The notes under the pieces were generated by a model that did not search any database, was not told the DNA's origin, and saw nothing but the letters and a program-made list of their open reading frames with translations. Positions 9,905-24,149 of a stretch of DNA of 64,000 nt are shown here, in pieces. Each line of letters opens with the position of its first letter. Position 1 is the first letter of the stretch. The position numbers and the translations under genes were made by a program. Source of the stretch: Plantago ovata (taxonomy: Eukaryota > Streptophyta > Magnoliopsida > Lamiales > Plantaginaceae); assembly GCA_028274465.1 (NCBI GenBank), contig CM051456.1:110041397-110105396 (forward strand), read 5' to 3'.

Positions 9905-12900
9905 ATGGCGTCAAAGCGGAAACAAACAAAGCTGTCACCGGAAAGCACCCGCCGGTCGAAGAGGCGAGCTTCTTCTTCTTCAGACAACCCGGATGAGGAG
10001 GTCAAAGAGGTGAGCATGGAGCCGGTCGAGGGAAATCAGAGGCGCTCAAAGAGGAAAGTTTCGGTGTCACCAAAAATCTCAAACCAGTCCAGATCTTCTT
10101 CATCCCGCTCGGATGAGGTCAAACCGAAGAAGAAATCTGCTGTCAAACCCGATGCGGCAAATTCTGCTGTCATACCCCAACCCCAGGATGATTCCGGTGA
10201 GGATGATGATGGTGATGAGGTTGTTGCCAATTTTTTAGGGGATCCGGTTCCGATGGAAGAGGCTAAGCTACGGTGGCCTCACAGATACACCAACGAGCGC
10301 ATTCTGACAGAGTCGGGACAGGTATATTGATTTGAATTCATGGATAGTTGAATAATGTTAATAGATGGTTCATTAAATATGATAATGTTTCTACTGTTCG
10401 GATTAAAATTACTCTATATAGTATGATCTTTTAGTTACTGTTGAAATGTATGATCTAATTTAATATATTATTTGGTTGTGATAGGAAATTGCTAAAGCTC
10501 TAGCTCACTATCTTCAAGCTGAGGTTGATGGTCAAGTTTATTCACTGGAGGATGATGCTTTTGTTAAGGTTATTTACCATTAATTTATTTCATATACATC
10601 CTTTTTTTAGAGAATAAATCTGTTGAATCATTCGTAGCTCCTTTAGATCAAATAACAACAACTCAAAATATTACTCACACTGTCTCTATGATTTATTAAC
10701 ATTTGATTTTTACATGGTTTTTAAGGAATTTATCAAATTTTATTTTGAGTATTAGGTTCCTTAATAATGTAATAATCAAATGGTGCATACAAAAACTGAA
10801 AACTTATACTGTACAAATGAGTGGATGTAGGGAGTATTTATTAAAACATATATCCATGTCAATCAAATTACAGTTTTGTCTATTACTCTCATGTCCCCCG
10901 TTAGGTTTTATCCAGTTTGTTTACCATCGCTTTTTAGTATGTTTGGAGTATGCGTGATATTTAGAGGTAGTACTCATTAATAAAGATTTGATATAAAGTT
11001 TGCCAAAAGTAGAAATGCATATAATTCAGTAAGACGGACTTTAATGTATATTCTCAAATGTAACTGAGGGAATAACTAACTTCTTTAGTTATGTACTTTC
11101 TTCTTATTATTATTATAATTGCTGTCTTTGACGAAAAATGCATTATGTTTTAGGCTGATCCTGGGAAGGAAGATTATATTGGTAAGATAAAAGAATTTTT
11201 CCAAGCGAAGGATGGGTCACAACAATTTAGAGCCCAGTGGTACTACCGTCCCTATGATACGGTAAATTCAGTTTGATTCATGCTACAGTAATCTTATTTA
11301 CTGTTTTGGTTAAGCCAGGTTGATAAAACTGTACTTACATGGTTTTCATTCAATGTTTAGGTTATCCAAAACTGTGATGAAGTTTTAGCCAACGAGCACA
11401 AATTAAATATAGACAAGCAATGTGTGTTCTTTTCTGAAGTTAAGGATGACAATCCTCTTGGTTGCCTTGTGAAGAAAATCAGAATCGAACGGTTACCACT
11501 TAAGGTATGCCTACGCCACTACAAATGATGTTTAAACTCTTTATTGTTCTTTCATCATATTAAAGATAAATATTCTATGTTTATTGTAGGTGGATTCTGA
11601 CGAAAAGGAAAAAGTTAAATCACGTTCTGAATTCTATTGTGATAGAATGTACTTGCTTCCATTTACCTCGTTTGTAAGCTTAGAAACAGGTATCCTATTT
11701 TTTCTTATCTCCTCGTTTGCTTTCTCCTGTTTTTATTAGTTAACGTTTTTAAATGGGATGCATAATTATAAATTTATGAATATCCGGCCTTGCAGATGGT
11801 GCTACTGAAAGCAATGAATCTGGTTCAACAATCTCTAGTGATTGTCATAATACTGCCATAATGGGATCTCTTCCAGCTGAAACTGATTGCAATGAGAAAA
11901 CTGTGCTAGATTTGTACTCGGGATGTGGCGCAATGTCGACTGGGCTGTGTTTGGGTGCTAATAATAATGGGCTTAAGCTTGTCACAGTATGTGTTCATTT
12001 TATAATATAATTATTCATAATCAATGTACACTATGATATCAAGAGTTTTCATTTTTACTTGATAACAGAAATGGGCTGTGGATATCAATGAGCACGCTTG
12101 TGCTAGTCTTAGACTAAACCATCCCGAGACCCAGGTTTGCATTGTGAATTTTTCTGTCTCAAGAATAATTTCAATTCATTTCCTTTTCTCTCATTAAATT
12201 GTTTTCACAGGTGAGAAATGAAGCTGCAGAAAACTACTTAAGCCTAATTAAGGAATGGTGGAAACTATGTTGCACCTTCTTATCTTTAGAAGTTACTGGT
12301 GATGCCATGGAAGATTCTGAAGAAACTGACGAAGGAGATGCTGGAGAAGGAGATTCTGAAGAAGAAACTGACGAAGGAGATGCTGGAGAAGGAGATGCTG
12401 AGGTCTATGAAGTTGAAGATATATTAGATATCTGCTATGGCAACCCTGAGCATGAAGAGAAATCTGAACTTCATTTCAAGGTAATTTGCTGTTAGTTTTA
12501 TATTGTTGAGCTTTATACCTTTAATGGGAAAGTAATTAAAGCATGTAACATTTTCTTGTCAAGAGGAGTTTGTTTTGAGATTTAAATGAAAAAATTGATT
12601 AACAATTTCGATCATGCCGTTTGTCATGAATGTTTGGGTGAAGTTTACATGTTTATTTCTCTATTTCTGAAATTGGAAATATTTTGTAGGAGTACGTCAT
12701 TTTTAATTTTTTTATATCAAGATTGTAGTATTGTGCTCTGTAAAATTCCTCAACACTCTTATTAACTGCTGTGAAAAATGTATTGCCAGCATTATGCTGC
12801 AAAACTGACATCTACTTGTACAGTTTTCTCTACTTTTGATCTTAGTCTGCTGTCGGCATTATTACTATGACAATTCTGAATGTTTTAATAGCTTCAAGAT

Positions 12901-15900
12901 GTTCTAATTCAAACTTGCACAGTTGTTTTCTATTACATTAGTGAAGACTTTTTTCAATGCTGATAATTCTGATTCTAATCCGTTCCCTTGTACCTCAAGT
13001 TCATCAAACGTTAAGATTACTTTCAATTTACTTAACATAGCAGTCCCTAACTCAAGTTAAACCATATTGGTGTATTTATACAATATACATATTCATATTC
13101 ATTTTAGTTTTGATATAATATACATATTCATTTTAGCTTTGATACAACAATATTTGTCTCACTATGGTGTTTCTGTTTCCATTGTTCTTTAGATAAGGTG
13201 GAAAGGTTACGGTCCCGGTGAGGATTCTTGGGAACCGATAGAAAGCTTAAAGTATGTTTCTGTGCAGTTGTACTTGGGTGTTGTTTCTTTTAAACGTTCT
13301 TTTTTTTTTCTTAAATAACTGACATGTTAATGTACAACTTATCAGTGGTTGCCAAGAAAAATTGAAGGAATACGTGCACAAAGGATACAAATCAAAGATG
13401 CTGCCTTTACCGGTGAGACTTGAATCTTTCTTACTTAGTATAATTCATTTTAGCATTTACTGTTGCAAACTAAAGTTAACTTTGTTATGATGCCTTACCA
13501 TGTAGGGAATGGTTGATGTCATTTGTGGTGGGCCACCTTGCCAAGGGATTAGTGGTTTCAATAGGTTTAGGAATGATGAACAACCCCTTAATGATCCAAA
13601 AAACAAGCAACTAATTGTGTTTATGGACATTGTGGCATATTTAAGGCCCAAGTTTGTCTTGATGGAAAATGTGGTAGATATAGTTAAATTCGCTGATGGC
13701 GTGCTAGGGAGATATGCAATGGGTAGGCTAGTCTCCATGGATTATCAAGCCCGGATGGGGCTGATGGCTGCTGGTGCATATGGTTTGCCCCAGTTTCGCA
13801 TGCGTATGTTCATGTGGGGTGCCCTACCAGGCGAGGTAGTATCTGTTTTCACATTTCTCTTATTTTTATGCAAGCTAATCTTTATATCAATCTCCTTTAG
13901 TATTTTAAACCATTGTTTCTCATTTCTGTCTCTGTTCCTTGAAATAGAGGTTGCCGCAGTATCCATTACCCACCCATGATGTGGTGATAAGAGGAAATGT
14001 TCCACTAGAATTTGAGGTATTACTTCAAAAGTCCTTTTCACCGACTTTTTTTATTTTGAATTTTGTTTTAGTGTAATGTGCTTGATGCGTGTTTTGCAGG
14101 CAAATGCGGTGGCTTTTGATGTTGGGCATGAAGTTGAGTTGAAAGGAAAATTGTTTCTTGGTGATGCGATATCTGACCTTCCCCCGGTATGTTGAAAGTT
14201 GAAACTCTCTTTATGTCAAATGTCTTTTAAACTGGTTTTGCTTAAATAATATAAACCTTTAATTGTTTATTGCCCAGGTTAAAAACGATGAACCACGCGA
14301 TCAGATGCCTTATTCTAAAGAAGCAGAGACAGATTTCCAGCGGTTCATAAGGCTCAGGCGTGATGGTGAGTTCATTATGTTCTTTTTCTACTACACCATG
14401 TTTGTTATTGTTATACAAACTTCTTGGTTCAGGTCTGACTTTGAATTGCATTTTATGTATCATTATAATTCAGCAGTTCATGTATGTACTTTGGGTTTAT
14501 GTTTTTTGCTTCATGAGTATGATGAAGTAAATAGTATAGTCCATATCCTGATTCCTCCCTGCAGATTAGAGATTTGAATACAAACAATACCTTTTCCAGT
14601 AGACACCAATGAACCAATCGTTTGCTTCTCTAATCATAGAGCTCATGACTAACTCTCTATATATCATTATTGCACATGCTGCAACCACTGTGAAATTAAA
14701 TTACCGTGTTCCAGATGTTAGGCTCTCTGTTCCATGAAATGACAATTGTATCACCTTTATGGATGTGCTTCCTTTGTCAAAGAACACATCTAGGAATCTC
14801 CGTTTCAACATCTTTATATATACTTGGCTTCTAGGTATCTAAATTAATCTTAATAAACTGAGCTTTAATATCTTTGGTTAGGCAGTTTGACGTTGACATG
14901 ATCTGATTTGTGCTTTTAATTGATTTGTAGTACTATTATTGACAAGTTTCATTTTGTTGTTGCCATTTCATTCACTTTCTTTCTGATCCTGGACTAGGTA
15001 TGTATGTCTTCTGGTCGAAAAATGTTGAAAACTGAGTTGTGACATTTTAACTGACCATGTTAATTACATGGTCAGAGGCGCTAATCAATTTGATTTTCAT
15101 GGCATCAACATAAGAAATAAATCTGATTTAGAAGAGCTAGCTATAGTGGTATGCATAGAATTATTTAAACACTATAATGTTTGATTGCTTGTAAAGTTTA
15201 GATATGGAAATTGTAGATTGACTTTGTTGAAGCCACTTGAGATGTTGAAGATCTTAGTAAATATTTGCTTTTTCTTTGATATAGATGATGTATTTACAGC
15301 TTTTATTATTATTGACCATGTCTGCATTAATTAATACATTGTTTGTACAATGCAGAAATGCCGGGCAGCTTGTTAATAAACTCCGAAGATGTGAATCATC
15401 AATTATATGATCATCGACCCCTATGTCTGAACCAGGATGATTATGAACGTGTTTGTATGATTCCCAAAGAGAAGGTATGATTACTAAAACTTCAGCAGGT
15501 CAAGATGGTAATATATTATTCCCAAAAGTGTTTATGAACATCCAACTTTTATCTTATGGTTTCAGGGTGCGAACTTTAGGAATTTACCTGGTGTTCGAGT
15601 TCGTGCGGATAACAAGGTAGAATGGGACCCCAATGTAGAAAGACAGAAGGTCTCTTCTGGAAAGCCTTTGGTTCCAGATTATGCAATGTCCTTTGTCAAG
15701 GGAAAATCATCTAAGTAAAACAACTCTCACTCGTAATATTGGTTATATGTATAAAATGTTTTTTTCCCTTTTTAATTTATTGCTTTGTTTTCCTTTAGGC
15801 CATTTGGGCGGTTGTGGTGGACTGATACTGTGCCTACGGTTGTTACTCGTGCTGAGCCCCACAATCAGGTAGCTTCTCTTTATATTGACACATGTATTTT

Positions 15901-16490
15901 GTAAATAACATTTTTAGGTATCGTTGTGACTTATGTAGAACAAACATTCCAGGTGATTTTACATCCTAAACAAGACAGGGTTCTGACCATCCGTGAGAAT
16001 GCTCGACTACAAGGATTTCCAGATTATTATAGACTTTTGGGCCCGATAAAAGAGAGGTAATAGTTACTTATTGTAGGTGTGCTGACGTCTTTTTAGGTAT
16101 ATTAAAATTATTTTCAGTTTTGTTTCTTTATGATGTTAGAATTTGTTCTTGTCGGAGAAGATTGATGCATACTATTAACTAGGAGTAGTTTACTTCAGAA
16201 TTTATCAAACTGGACATATCTAAATCTAACAGACTTTAGACTCACAATCCAATCCTATCTAAGGCTCTTATTTAATATATTTAATTCGTCCTTTTTGTTG
16301 ATTTACTGTTCAGGGTTATGCAATAGTGTCTGGTGGTAAACTTATTATGGTTTTTAATTTCAGGTATATGCAAGTTGGTAATGCGGTAGCTGTTCCAGTA
16401 GCTCGAGCACTAGGCTTCTCTTTGGCCAAGGCATTTAGAGGACATCCTGAGAATGACCCGATGATGACTTTACCAATTGCTTTTCAATGA
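9905..16490 (+). CDS. CMT3: Chromomethylase, CMT3-type DNA (cytosine-5) methyltransferase
   Basis: Nuclear enzyme that methylates cytosine, in the CMT3 family mainly at CHG sites, recruited by H3K9 methylation. Nineteen exons: 9905-10321, 10485-10568, 11154-11261, 11361-11504, 11590-11689, 11796-11986, 12069-12134, 12211-12480, 13193-13251, 13346-13412, 13506-13835, 13948-14016, 14100-14186, 14278-14365, 15356-15474, 15566-15714, 15799-15868, 15953-16056, 16364-16490. They join in frame to 882 residues (Arabidopsis CMT3 is about 839). Order: basic/acidic tail; BAH domain about 168-284; motif [15 protein letters not shown] about 320; chromodomain about 433-500 ([24 protein letters not shown]); motif IV GGPPCQG with catalytic Cys514; motif VI ENV 556-558; motif X GNAVAVP about 846. 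The chromodomain between motifs I and IV is the chromomethylase hallmark. It looks complete; CMT1 or another paralogue is the only real alternative. Confidence 0.93.
12310..12401 (+). repeat. In-frame acidic tandem repeat in chromomethylase exon 8
   Basis: The coding sequence contains two near-identical units encoding [12 protein letters not shown], lying just before the chromodomain. The repeat is in frame and the linker there is normally acidic, so it is probably a harmless length polymorphism that adds to the unusual length of this protein. Confidence 0.7.
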
Positions 16491-16580
16491 TGATTGATGC
16501 CCCAATTGTTGATGGCTAGACTTATTTATTTTTTTGTATGTTGATCAGAATGCAATTTGCTTACTAAGAGATGAATACTG

Positions 16581-16718
16581 TTTTTTACCCGTGAGGTAAA
16601 TTATCCAAAATGGTATGACAATGTCAACATTATTACTGATTTGCAGCATTTTTTTACCCGTGAGGTAAAATTATCCAAAATGTTATGATAATGTCAACCT
16701 TATTACTGATTTGCAACT
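16581..16718. repeat. 69-bp tandem duplication after the chromomethylase gene
   Basis: Two units with a 69-bp period begin with a T run followed by ACCCGTGAGGTAAA and contain ATTACTGATTTGCA near their ends. They differ at only a few positions. They lie 90 bp past the stop codon and may be in the 3' UTR. Confidence 0.75.
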
Positions 16719-16803
16719 CATAGGCAGAGTGTAGTTTTGTCCTATATCTATTTATATTCGTAGTTTGTATTTGCTCTGCTTGTATGATTTTAGCAAATCT
16801 CCT

Positions 16804-17032
16804 CTTTTATGCTGTTGTGCTTGATTGGAGTAGGGAGTTTAGGTGTCAGTTCTGCTGAACTATGTTGTTATCCTCTCCTGCTTGACATCAACTGAAGCGG
16901 TGCATGCTACTAGTGATCTTTTATGCTGTTGTGCTTGATTGGATTAGGGAGCTTAGGTGTCACTTCTGCTGAACTATGTTGTTATCCTCTCCTGCTTGAT
17001 GTCAACTGAATAGGTGCATGCTACTAGTGATT
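16804..17032. repeat. 114-bp tandem duplication downstream of the chromomethylase gene
   Basis: Two units of 114 bp (16804-16917 and 16918-17031), both starting CTTTTATGCTGTTGTGCTTG and ending GCATGCTACTAGTGAT, with about half a dozen differences. No coding function was seen. Confidence 0.85.
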
Positions 17033-17753
17033 TAGACGGCATGATTTTGTGAAAATAAAAACTGTTGGCCAATTGTCGAGCGTTTTCTTGCCTTCTTACT
17101 ATCAATGGTGTCTGGTCCTTTGTTGTAAATTTTGTTGGCCAGTACTTAAGGACATTTTTTAATTTTTTTTCCTTACAGCTTCCGAATTTATATTATCATT
17201 ATTTCAGTCATTATACTTTTGGTGTTTTGGACTTATAAATTAAATGGAAATTGTTCTGGGCATATTATAGGCTTTGGATGATTGTAGCCATTGTGAATAA
17301 ATCAAAACAGGAGTATGTTTTGAGTCCTGAGCAAGAAATAATGGAGGAAAGATTGAAGTTTACGTTCAGATTACGAGAAAGATGAAAAACAAACAGAGAA
17401 ATCCCTTTATTTCTTCCTTTCTTCTTGAATCTCTCCTCTAATAAATGTAGAATATACAACTGAAATTTAAACATAACCATATTGTAAACAATTATGGGAC
17501 GCAGTGCACCAATTCTAGTGGAGTAATAAATCTCATAGTATTATAGGTGCTACTTGTTGAAGCCATGTTTTAGATTAAAGATAATCTCTTGGACTGGATA
17601 TTTACATCATTAACAATTTATAGCAAAGGCTGCTTCTGTTTCCTTGGGGCCCAAACTGGCCGTTTGATAGTTTTGAGTTAAGCGTTGGATTAGGAATATG
17701 AAGAATTAGAATATGAAGAGGGAAGATATTCTTTCTAATACAGCAGAAGTATT
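17033..17753. other. Convergent intergenic space
   Basis: Lies between the 3' ends of the chromomethylase and carrier genes. It probably includes both 3' UTRs. No gene was seen. Confidence 0.5.
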
Positions 17754-20377
17754 TCAAGAGTGTTGTTTTTCATTTAGCAATATATCTTTCCATGCTTCAT
17801 ATAACATCCAGGTGATACCAGAGGAGGGCATCACTTTTAATGTACTAGCAGCCCAACCACGATAAAGACCTGTCAACCCTCCTTCCCTGACAACTTCTGC
17901 GATTGCAGCTGCCATGTTAGGCGGGCATTTGCCGTGAATGGCTCCCACCATCAGCCGTTTTCTTGCAACCTCTAGAGGGTAACTAATCGTGCTAGCTGTC
18001 AATCCTGAAAGATTTCAAAGTAATGTGAATTTTGTAGGAAGGGAGTCTCATGTACATCAAGAAGCATTTTTTAAGCTTATGCTTCTTCTCACTTCTCAAA
18101 GCCAAAAACTAGTCCAAGAAAAAGGCAAAGTAGAAGCATAAGCTAACTATGAATAGAAACTAGCTGCTGCTTATGAGCCAGAGTTGAACCTTTGCCTTGA
18201 AACAAAGATGGAGATGGTGAGATAAAACATAAAAGTTCAAAGTGAATTATACCAGAAAGAGCCCCAAGTAGAAGCATCTCTGTACGAGTCAAAGAATCCT
18301 CTTCTTAGCATAGCAATAGGTCATCTTCATCTTCTCATACATGAAATAATAACATGTACTGTATGGGAGCATGCCGATCAGTGTGGGTGCAATGCCAGAG
18401 TAAAGGGCACCAGTTCCACCCTCCTTAAACGTTTTCGCCACTGCTATGCGTAGATTTGGATACAGCTCAGGACTCACAGTCAATCTGTCCTATATAAATT
18501 AAACATAAATAAAGTGCCAATTAGATGGAAGTCCTCATTGAGTTTTCTGTTCTGAAACTTATTTCTAGGAATGCGAGGAAGAAGTTCAGATACCTTTATA
18601 ACTTCAAGAGGATGACATGCAAGGGTGCTAGCTATTCCAGCGGCTGCACCAGCCACAGCAAGAGGGGACAACCAGGATAAAGACAAGCTGAGACTGAGAT
18701 CACCTAGTTGCAGTTTTGGGTATTCAGTTTGATCCCACTTGTCCTTTGCAGAAAACATTTTACGTTTCACGTATTCGTATGTTCCAAGTTCAATTGCCTG
18801 TGTGGGAATTATGCGCAGCATGTTTATTGCATTTCCAGCCCAGAGTCCTTGCCAACCACCCTGCTCAACAATCTCAAGAAAACTACCGGAAATGTTTTTC
18901 GATCCAATGCCAACCACCATTCTTGTCCTACATGTTGCAAGTTATAATCATATCAGATAGGATAAATCATAAATGAAGAGTATTTCGAATGCAGATGTTG
19001 AAATAGACGTTGGCCTTGTGGGTACAAGAAGTTTTAGTTTCTTTTCGAATAAAATTAAACATGTTACTTATAACTTGCCAAAACACATGTGCATAACTCA
19101 TTTGTGTTAGACAAGATATAAACTAACTAGGAACCTATATTCTAACAATTTGCACCCAAGAAAAGAGAGTAAAAGGCAGAGTGTATAGTTGTCTCTCCCC
19201 CATTCAAATAGAAAACTACATTAGATCCCTAATTAGATCGATCAGAAATTCAGAATGAGAAATTCTTGTGAAAATTCACATTAGATTCTGATTGATTTGT
19301 TTCTGGGAGTGTTCTAGTCAAAGCGTGAACCATTATTTTAGATGAGCGATGTGTTCATTTCGTCCTTAGATCTGGAAAAAAGAAGATAAATTTCCCTATC
19401 AACTAGCATACATAGCTGATTTAAGTTGCTGCACACATCAATTACAACTTTTGGAGAAAGGTTCTAAGTTACTATTACTTATCATGACTTGCATACTTGG
19501 TTGATTAGCCAAAGTCTTGGTGACTTCAACTTTTTTCCACATCTTTTACTTTTAAGTTTCAACAAGAGTTGAATAGAAACCAAAAGAAGTAACTAGTGAA
19601 AAGGACTGCATATTCAAGAGTACACTTTGTCCCCTGGTTTCTTTTGTGATAATATAAACAATGACATTCTTTATTGTCAAAAATGTAACTCCCAAGTCCT
19701 CATCCTCAACACCTTGACTTCAGTGATCTTATCTCTCTCTCTTTTTTTTTTTTTGTTGACAGACTCTTGAAGTTATGAACATTGGCCAATTAAATTAAGC
19801 AAAGCAGCAGATGAACCAAGTAAATCAAACTATTCTAATAATGTATTTGATACCAAATGACTGAGTTTAAGGCGCAAAGAAATAAAGAGAATGAAACTAA
19901 CCTGATGGTCTCAAGAGGAGCAATGATGGTTTTGGTCATAGCCCCAGCCATAGCTCCACTAAGGAACTCAGCTACTTCCCTAGTCTTAATAAAACCCTGA
20001 ATTGAATCAAATCAAACAAAATAACTCAGCTTAGTTCTTTCTCTAAAATTAAGCAGTATATCTCTCCATTAGAATATAACAAAAATATCCAAATTAAGAT
20101 CATTTTCTGATACAGGAATCGAAAACTATATTGCACATGCATCGAATTGAATTGTAGAAATTGAAGGGAGTGACCTGACCTGAATGGCGCGTGGAAAATT
20201 GGGAAGGCGAAAGTGAAGCTGAGATGTGGCCCTATGATGTTTATGTGGAAGTGGATTGAGCGGGAGCTGGAGCTGAAGAACCTCCTTAGGCACCATTATC
20301 ATCATACCGTAGTCGTCTTCCATCATCCAGTAGTGATCACTGCTGCTCTTCTTCCTCATTTCGGATCGCAATGTCAT
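17754..20377 (-). CDS. BRITTLE1-like mitochondrial carrier (adenine nucleotide transporter BTL type), apparently frameshifted
   Basis: Member of the mitochondrial carrier family, closest in my reading to plant BTL (BRITTLE1-like) adenine nucleotide transporters of an organelle inner membrane. Exons on the minus strand: 20377-20180, 19996-19902, 18927-18594, 18489-18253, 18004-17754. Three carrier repeats are visible, with signature motifs PLETIR (about 93-98), PLEVIKDR (about 204-211) and PLEVARKR in the last exon, plus EQGGWQGLWAGN and EGGLTGLYRGW matrix-helix patterns. The frame is lost in exon 4. After CYAKKR it must shift by one base near 18296-18310 to continue DSLTRTEMLLLGALS, and exon 5 then joins in phase. 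With that base restored the protein would be about 371 residues. This may be an assembly error or a recent null allele. The N-terminus, rich in H, P and L, is poorly conserved. Confidence 0.82.
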
Positions 20378-23300
20378 TAAATTACTACCAGCAATCGATA
20401 CGATTTTTTGTTAAAAGTATTTAGTAGATTTGTGAAGAAATACAGAGAGATATTTAGGGAGCTGGCTAGCTAGGTTCTTGAGCTAGTCATCATGAATGTA
20501 TGAAAGAGATTGGTTTTGAATAGTAGTAGGAGAGAGAAGCATGTGAGAAATGCGTAAAGTGGGTAAGAAGAGCTGAAGAGGAAGAAGAAGATGAGGAATT
20601 AAAGGCGGGTATAAAAGTGATGGTTTTATTTTGGATTTTGGCTAGCTATAACTTGATGGAATTCTCCCGCCACCGGGTAATACATAAATAAATAATTATT
20701 GATTTGTAACAAACAAATCCAAGTCCAACACACTGGCACACACGTTGCAGTGTAGTAGTAGTAGATAGATATTTATGGATTGGTGGCCTCTGCTTGACTC
20801 TTTCTTTATTCTACGTGTTTCTTTGTTGTTTTGCCACACTTGTGACATGTGAAAACAACGAACACTACTTGCTCTCCCTTTCTACTTTCAACACTTGGAA
20901 ATAAAGATAAGGCCTAAAGTATAATGTCTAGTAGTATTGATTTGATTGTGAGTATGTACCTGCAATAGAAATTATAGAATAGATGAATCCTCCCTCCTCC
21001 ATGAGAGGAATGAGATTCGCATGTTTGAGTTGATTTCAACCATCAAGTCAATAGAGAACATGTTCTATAATAGTTTGTGCACTTAAACTCAGTTTAATTG
21101 GTGTGTGGATAAACTCCCCTAAGCAAGTAGAAACATGTGCTGGATTGAACTTCGAAACCTACAGAACTGGTATGGAATGGATGGACAGAGCCATAGAGGC
21201 ACCCACTAAAAATTAGTGTTGTGGTCTGTCAACGAAACAATGTTATAATTTTCATCCGAATAAAATTGAATTGATCTGCTGAATGAAACTGAACTGAATT
21301 GAACAATAATTTATTTGTAGTATTATAAGATATAATTAAACAAATTTGAATAGAACAAAACTGAACTAAATAAATTTGAACAAAACTGAACTGAAATTAA
21401 TAAGTTTTAAAACTTAACCATATAAGCTTAATTTAATTAACCTAAACTCAACAGTGCTGAATTTAATGAAGCTAAATTGAACTTAATAAAAAATTGAACT
21501 GAACTTATCTCTATCGAACTGAACTGAATTTAAAGTGAGCGTTATTACAACACCTTAAATTGCCAATTAAAAAAAAAATGTATAAGACTGAGTGTTAAAC
21601 ACCTCGAATTCCACATTAGTTAAGACAAGGTGGGATAAAAGATATAAGTAGATCACTACTTTCAATCTAACTCCATATAGTAAGAAATTTTTTGAGTGAT
21701 TATAAAAGCAAATTTGTACGCCTCAATCCCAAAGTGGACAAATAGAAATACAACATTTTGACTTTCCACACGCAAGAGAAAAATAGGATAGCGAAAAACT
21801 TCAATATCATATCAGTGATACGTGGTGTCACATTTAATGAGTAACCGTGCAAACTTAGAGGATCGAGTGGTAAAGATTGTAATTCGTATATGAAAACGAA
21901 TAAAATTGAAAAGAAATGAAAGGCTAAAGCTGTTGAAGTTTTGTGGAGTACATAGTCTTTGAAGTTTGGAGGTCGACCCGGTCAACCTCTAAAAAAGGTC
22001 TGACCGGTGCAATAGTATTAAGTCGTATTGAGCCAGTATATATATACACACAATATAAATTATCGTTTTGACATTTTTAGGTAACAACTTTCGATTATAA
22101 ATACAAATTATTTGTAAAACTATATAATAAACAAATATTTGACAAATTTATATTATAAAATTTTAAAATTTATATTTTAATAATATGCTTTTATTAATTA
22201 TTTTATCATTATACTATAGTTGAACAATAATTTAAAGTTGAAAGTCAAAGGTGTAATTTATATTGCACGCAGTATTTATAATTCACATCACTTGAGTAGT
22301 TAAAAGTTAGCATAGAAGAATATTGAACAATAAAAATGTCAAATTCAGTCAAAATCCTTGCTTAATTAAGTGAACTAATTGAGGAGTATGTATTAAGAAA
22401 AAGGACAAAATGGATATTTAATATTGACAATAAAAACCTAGCATAAGAAAGGCATTTATCCAAGAAGCCAGCCGCCGCCTCCTTATTATTCTTATGCTAA
22501 TTCATTCCTCCATTCCGGCATTCCGGACCGGTGAGTTTAACATGTCTCTTTCCTCCATTCTTGGTTCTTGCCATAGTTAAATTCTTGGTGCACGAACTAT
22601 TATGTCTTAGTTCCCGAATTAATAGAACTTAACTCATTAATTCCGCTCTCAATTCGACAGGTGAGCTAGATCGAACCAAAGTAGAACCGAACCGATAGGT
22701 CATAAATCCCTTTCTCACATTTTCCCCCTGCGAACAGCTTGTTTGAAGAATTTCTTGCCTTCACTCTCAGGTCAGGTCAGTTCTGTCTGATTACTGATTC
22801 TTGTTTTAAATTTGTTTGTATGGTAATTTGTTTCGGTTCATGGTAGATTCGATAGCTGAAAGAATTTGTTTGTTGATGCTAATTGAAATATCTATCTCAG
22901 TCCCTGAAAAGATTTCTACTTTTCAACAATCAGCCATTTTATTTTGTATTTCACATTGCTTGGATTATCATCTTAATGCTGCTCTTTCCCTTCAGCTCAA
23001 AGTAGGAATAATAGTAACATACTAGTAACATTGAGCTTTTTAGATTAAAGTAGTCTTCCGAGAAAATGCATACTAAAGGAAGAAGCTTGGTTTCTAGATG
23101 TTTATTCAATATTCATATAGTGTCTTTCTACAATTCATACAATTGAGAAATATTGGTATTATACTGGCAATGTAACTCAAAAGATGCTGTTGATTAATAT
23201 AAATGCTATATTCTGCGATGTACATAATAGTATCCTTGAAGAGTTGAGGTTATGAGTACTACTTTTATTATATCTAAGGGACAATTTGATTGTTTTGTTT

Positions 23301-24147
23301 GTAAAGAAAATATACAAAATTAAATAAGTAGGAGTAGTATGCAATATTGGAGTTTCATCTATTATACCACATATTTTCTTGTATACAACATCCACCATTC
23401 ACATGTGTGTAATTTTGCAATAGTGTGGGATGGAATGTCTTGTATTTAGGATAACCCTTTTTGGTTGCTTTTGTCTTTTCAAATATTTCAATATAAAGTA
23501 TATGAAGTTATAAACCAGATATCCTTAAATCTGTGCTAGCATTTAATGAGTGTCAATGTGAAATTGTGTAATAATAGGTGCCAGATGAAACATGGATTTG
23601 TGTTATGAAGCTCTTGTAAATTAGATTGTGAATTTAGTAAGAGTGGGATTAAAATTGTGGTTGTAGTTGAAAGGATGTCAGTAAATGATGGATACTTAAA
23701 TGATACAGAACTTTTTGCAGGTTTGGTGTTCTTTTCTCCTTCTGGATATTATCCCTCTAAAATGTGATTATAAAATAAGTGTAGTTTAGTTTCTCAAGTT
23801 GATTTCATATCTCATACAACTACACATGTACTTTGTTGTCATTTAGTTAAGAGGTCCTAAAATATTATGTAGGTTCCAAAGATGGGTCTAGTCATCTAGA
23901 ATGTTACAGGCACAAAGTTGTTGATCAGCTGAAACTAGGTTTATCTTTGCTTCTCATTTTATTAAACAGTGATATCTTGAACCCATTTGCAGATGGAAAT
24001 TCAGTATTAGATTAATAGATTATTTACAAATGTCACTTTTCACAGATAGATTATTTACAAATGTCACTTTTCACAGATAATTTTTCATAGGAGTAATACT
24101 GGCCGGCAATCTTATCCAGTCATACTGATCCAATGAAACTGGTCCTT
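20378..24147. other. Large intergenic region between divergent genes
   Basis: Holds the upstream regions of the carrier (minus) and pseudouridine synthase (plus) genes. 21230-21545 is a stretch rich in repeated GAACTGAA / TGAACTGAA words, probably an old degenerate repeat. 22060-22260 is very AT-rich. Around 22490-22531 the sequence becomes CG-richer (CCGGCATTCCGGACCG) and is followed by GTGAGT, which could be a 5' UTR exon of the synthase gene. No coding region was supported. Confidence 0.4.
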
Positions 24148-24149
24148 AG

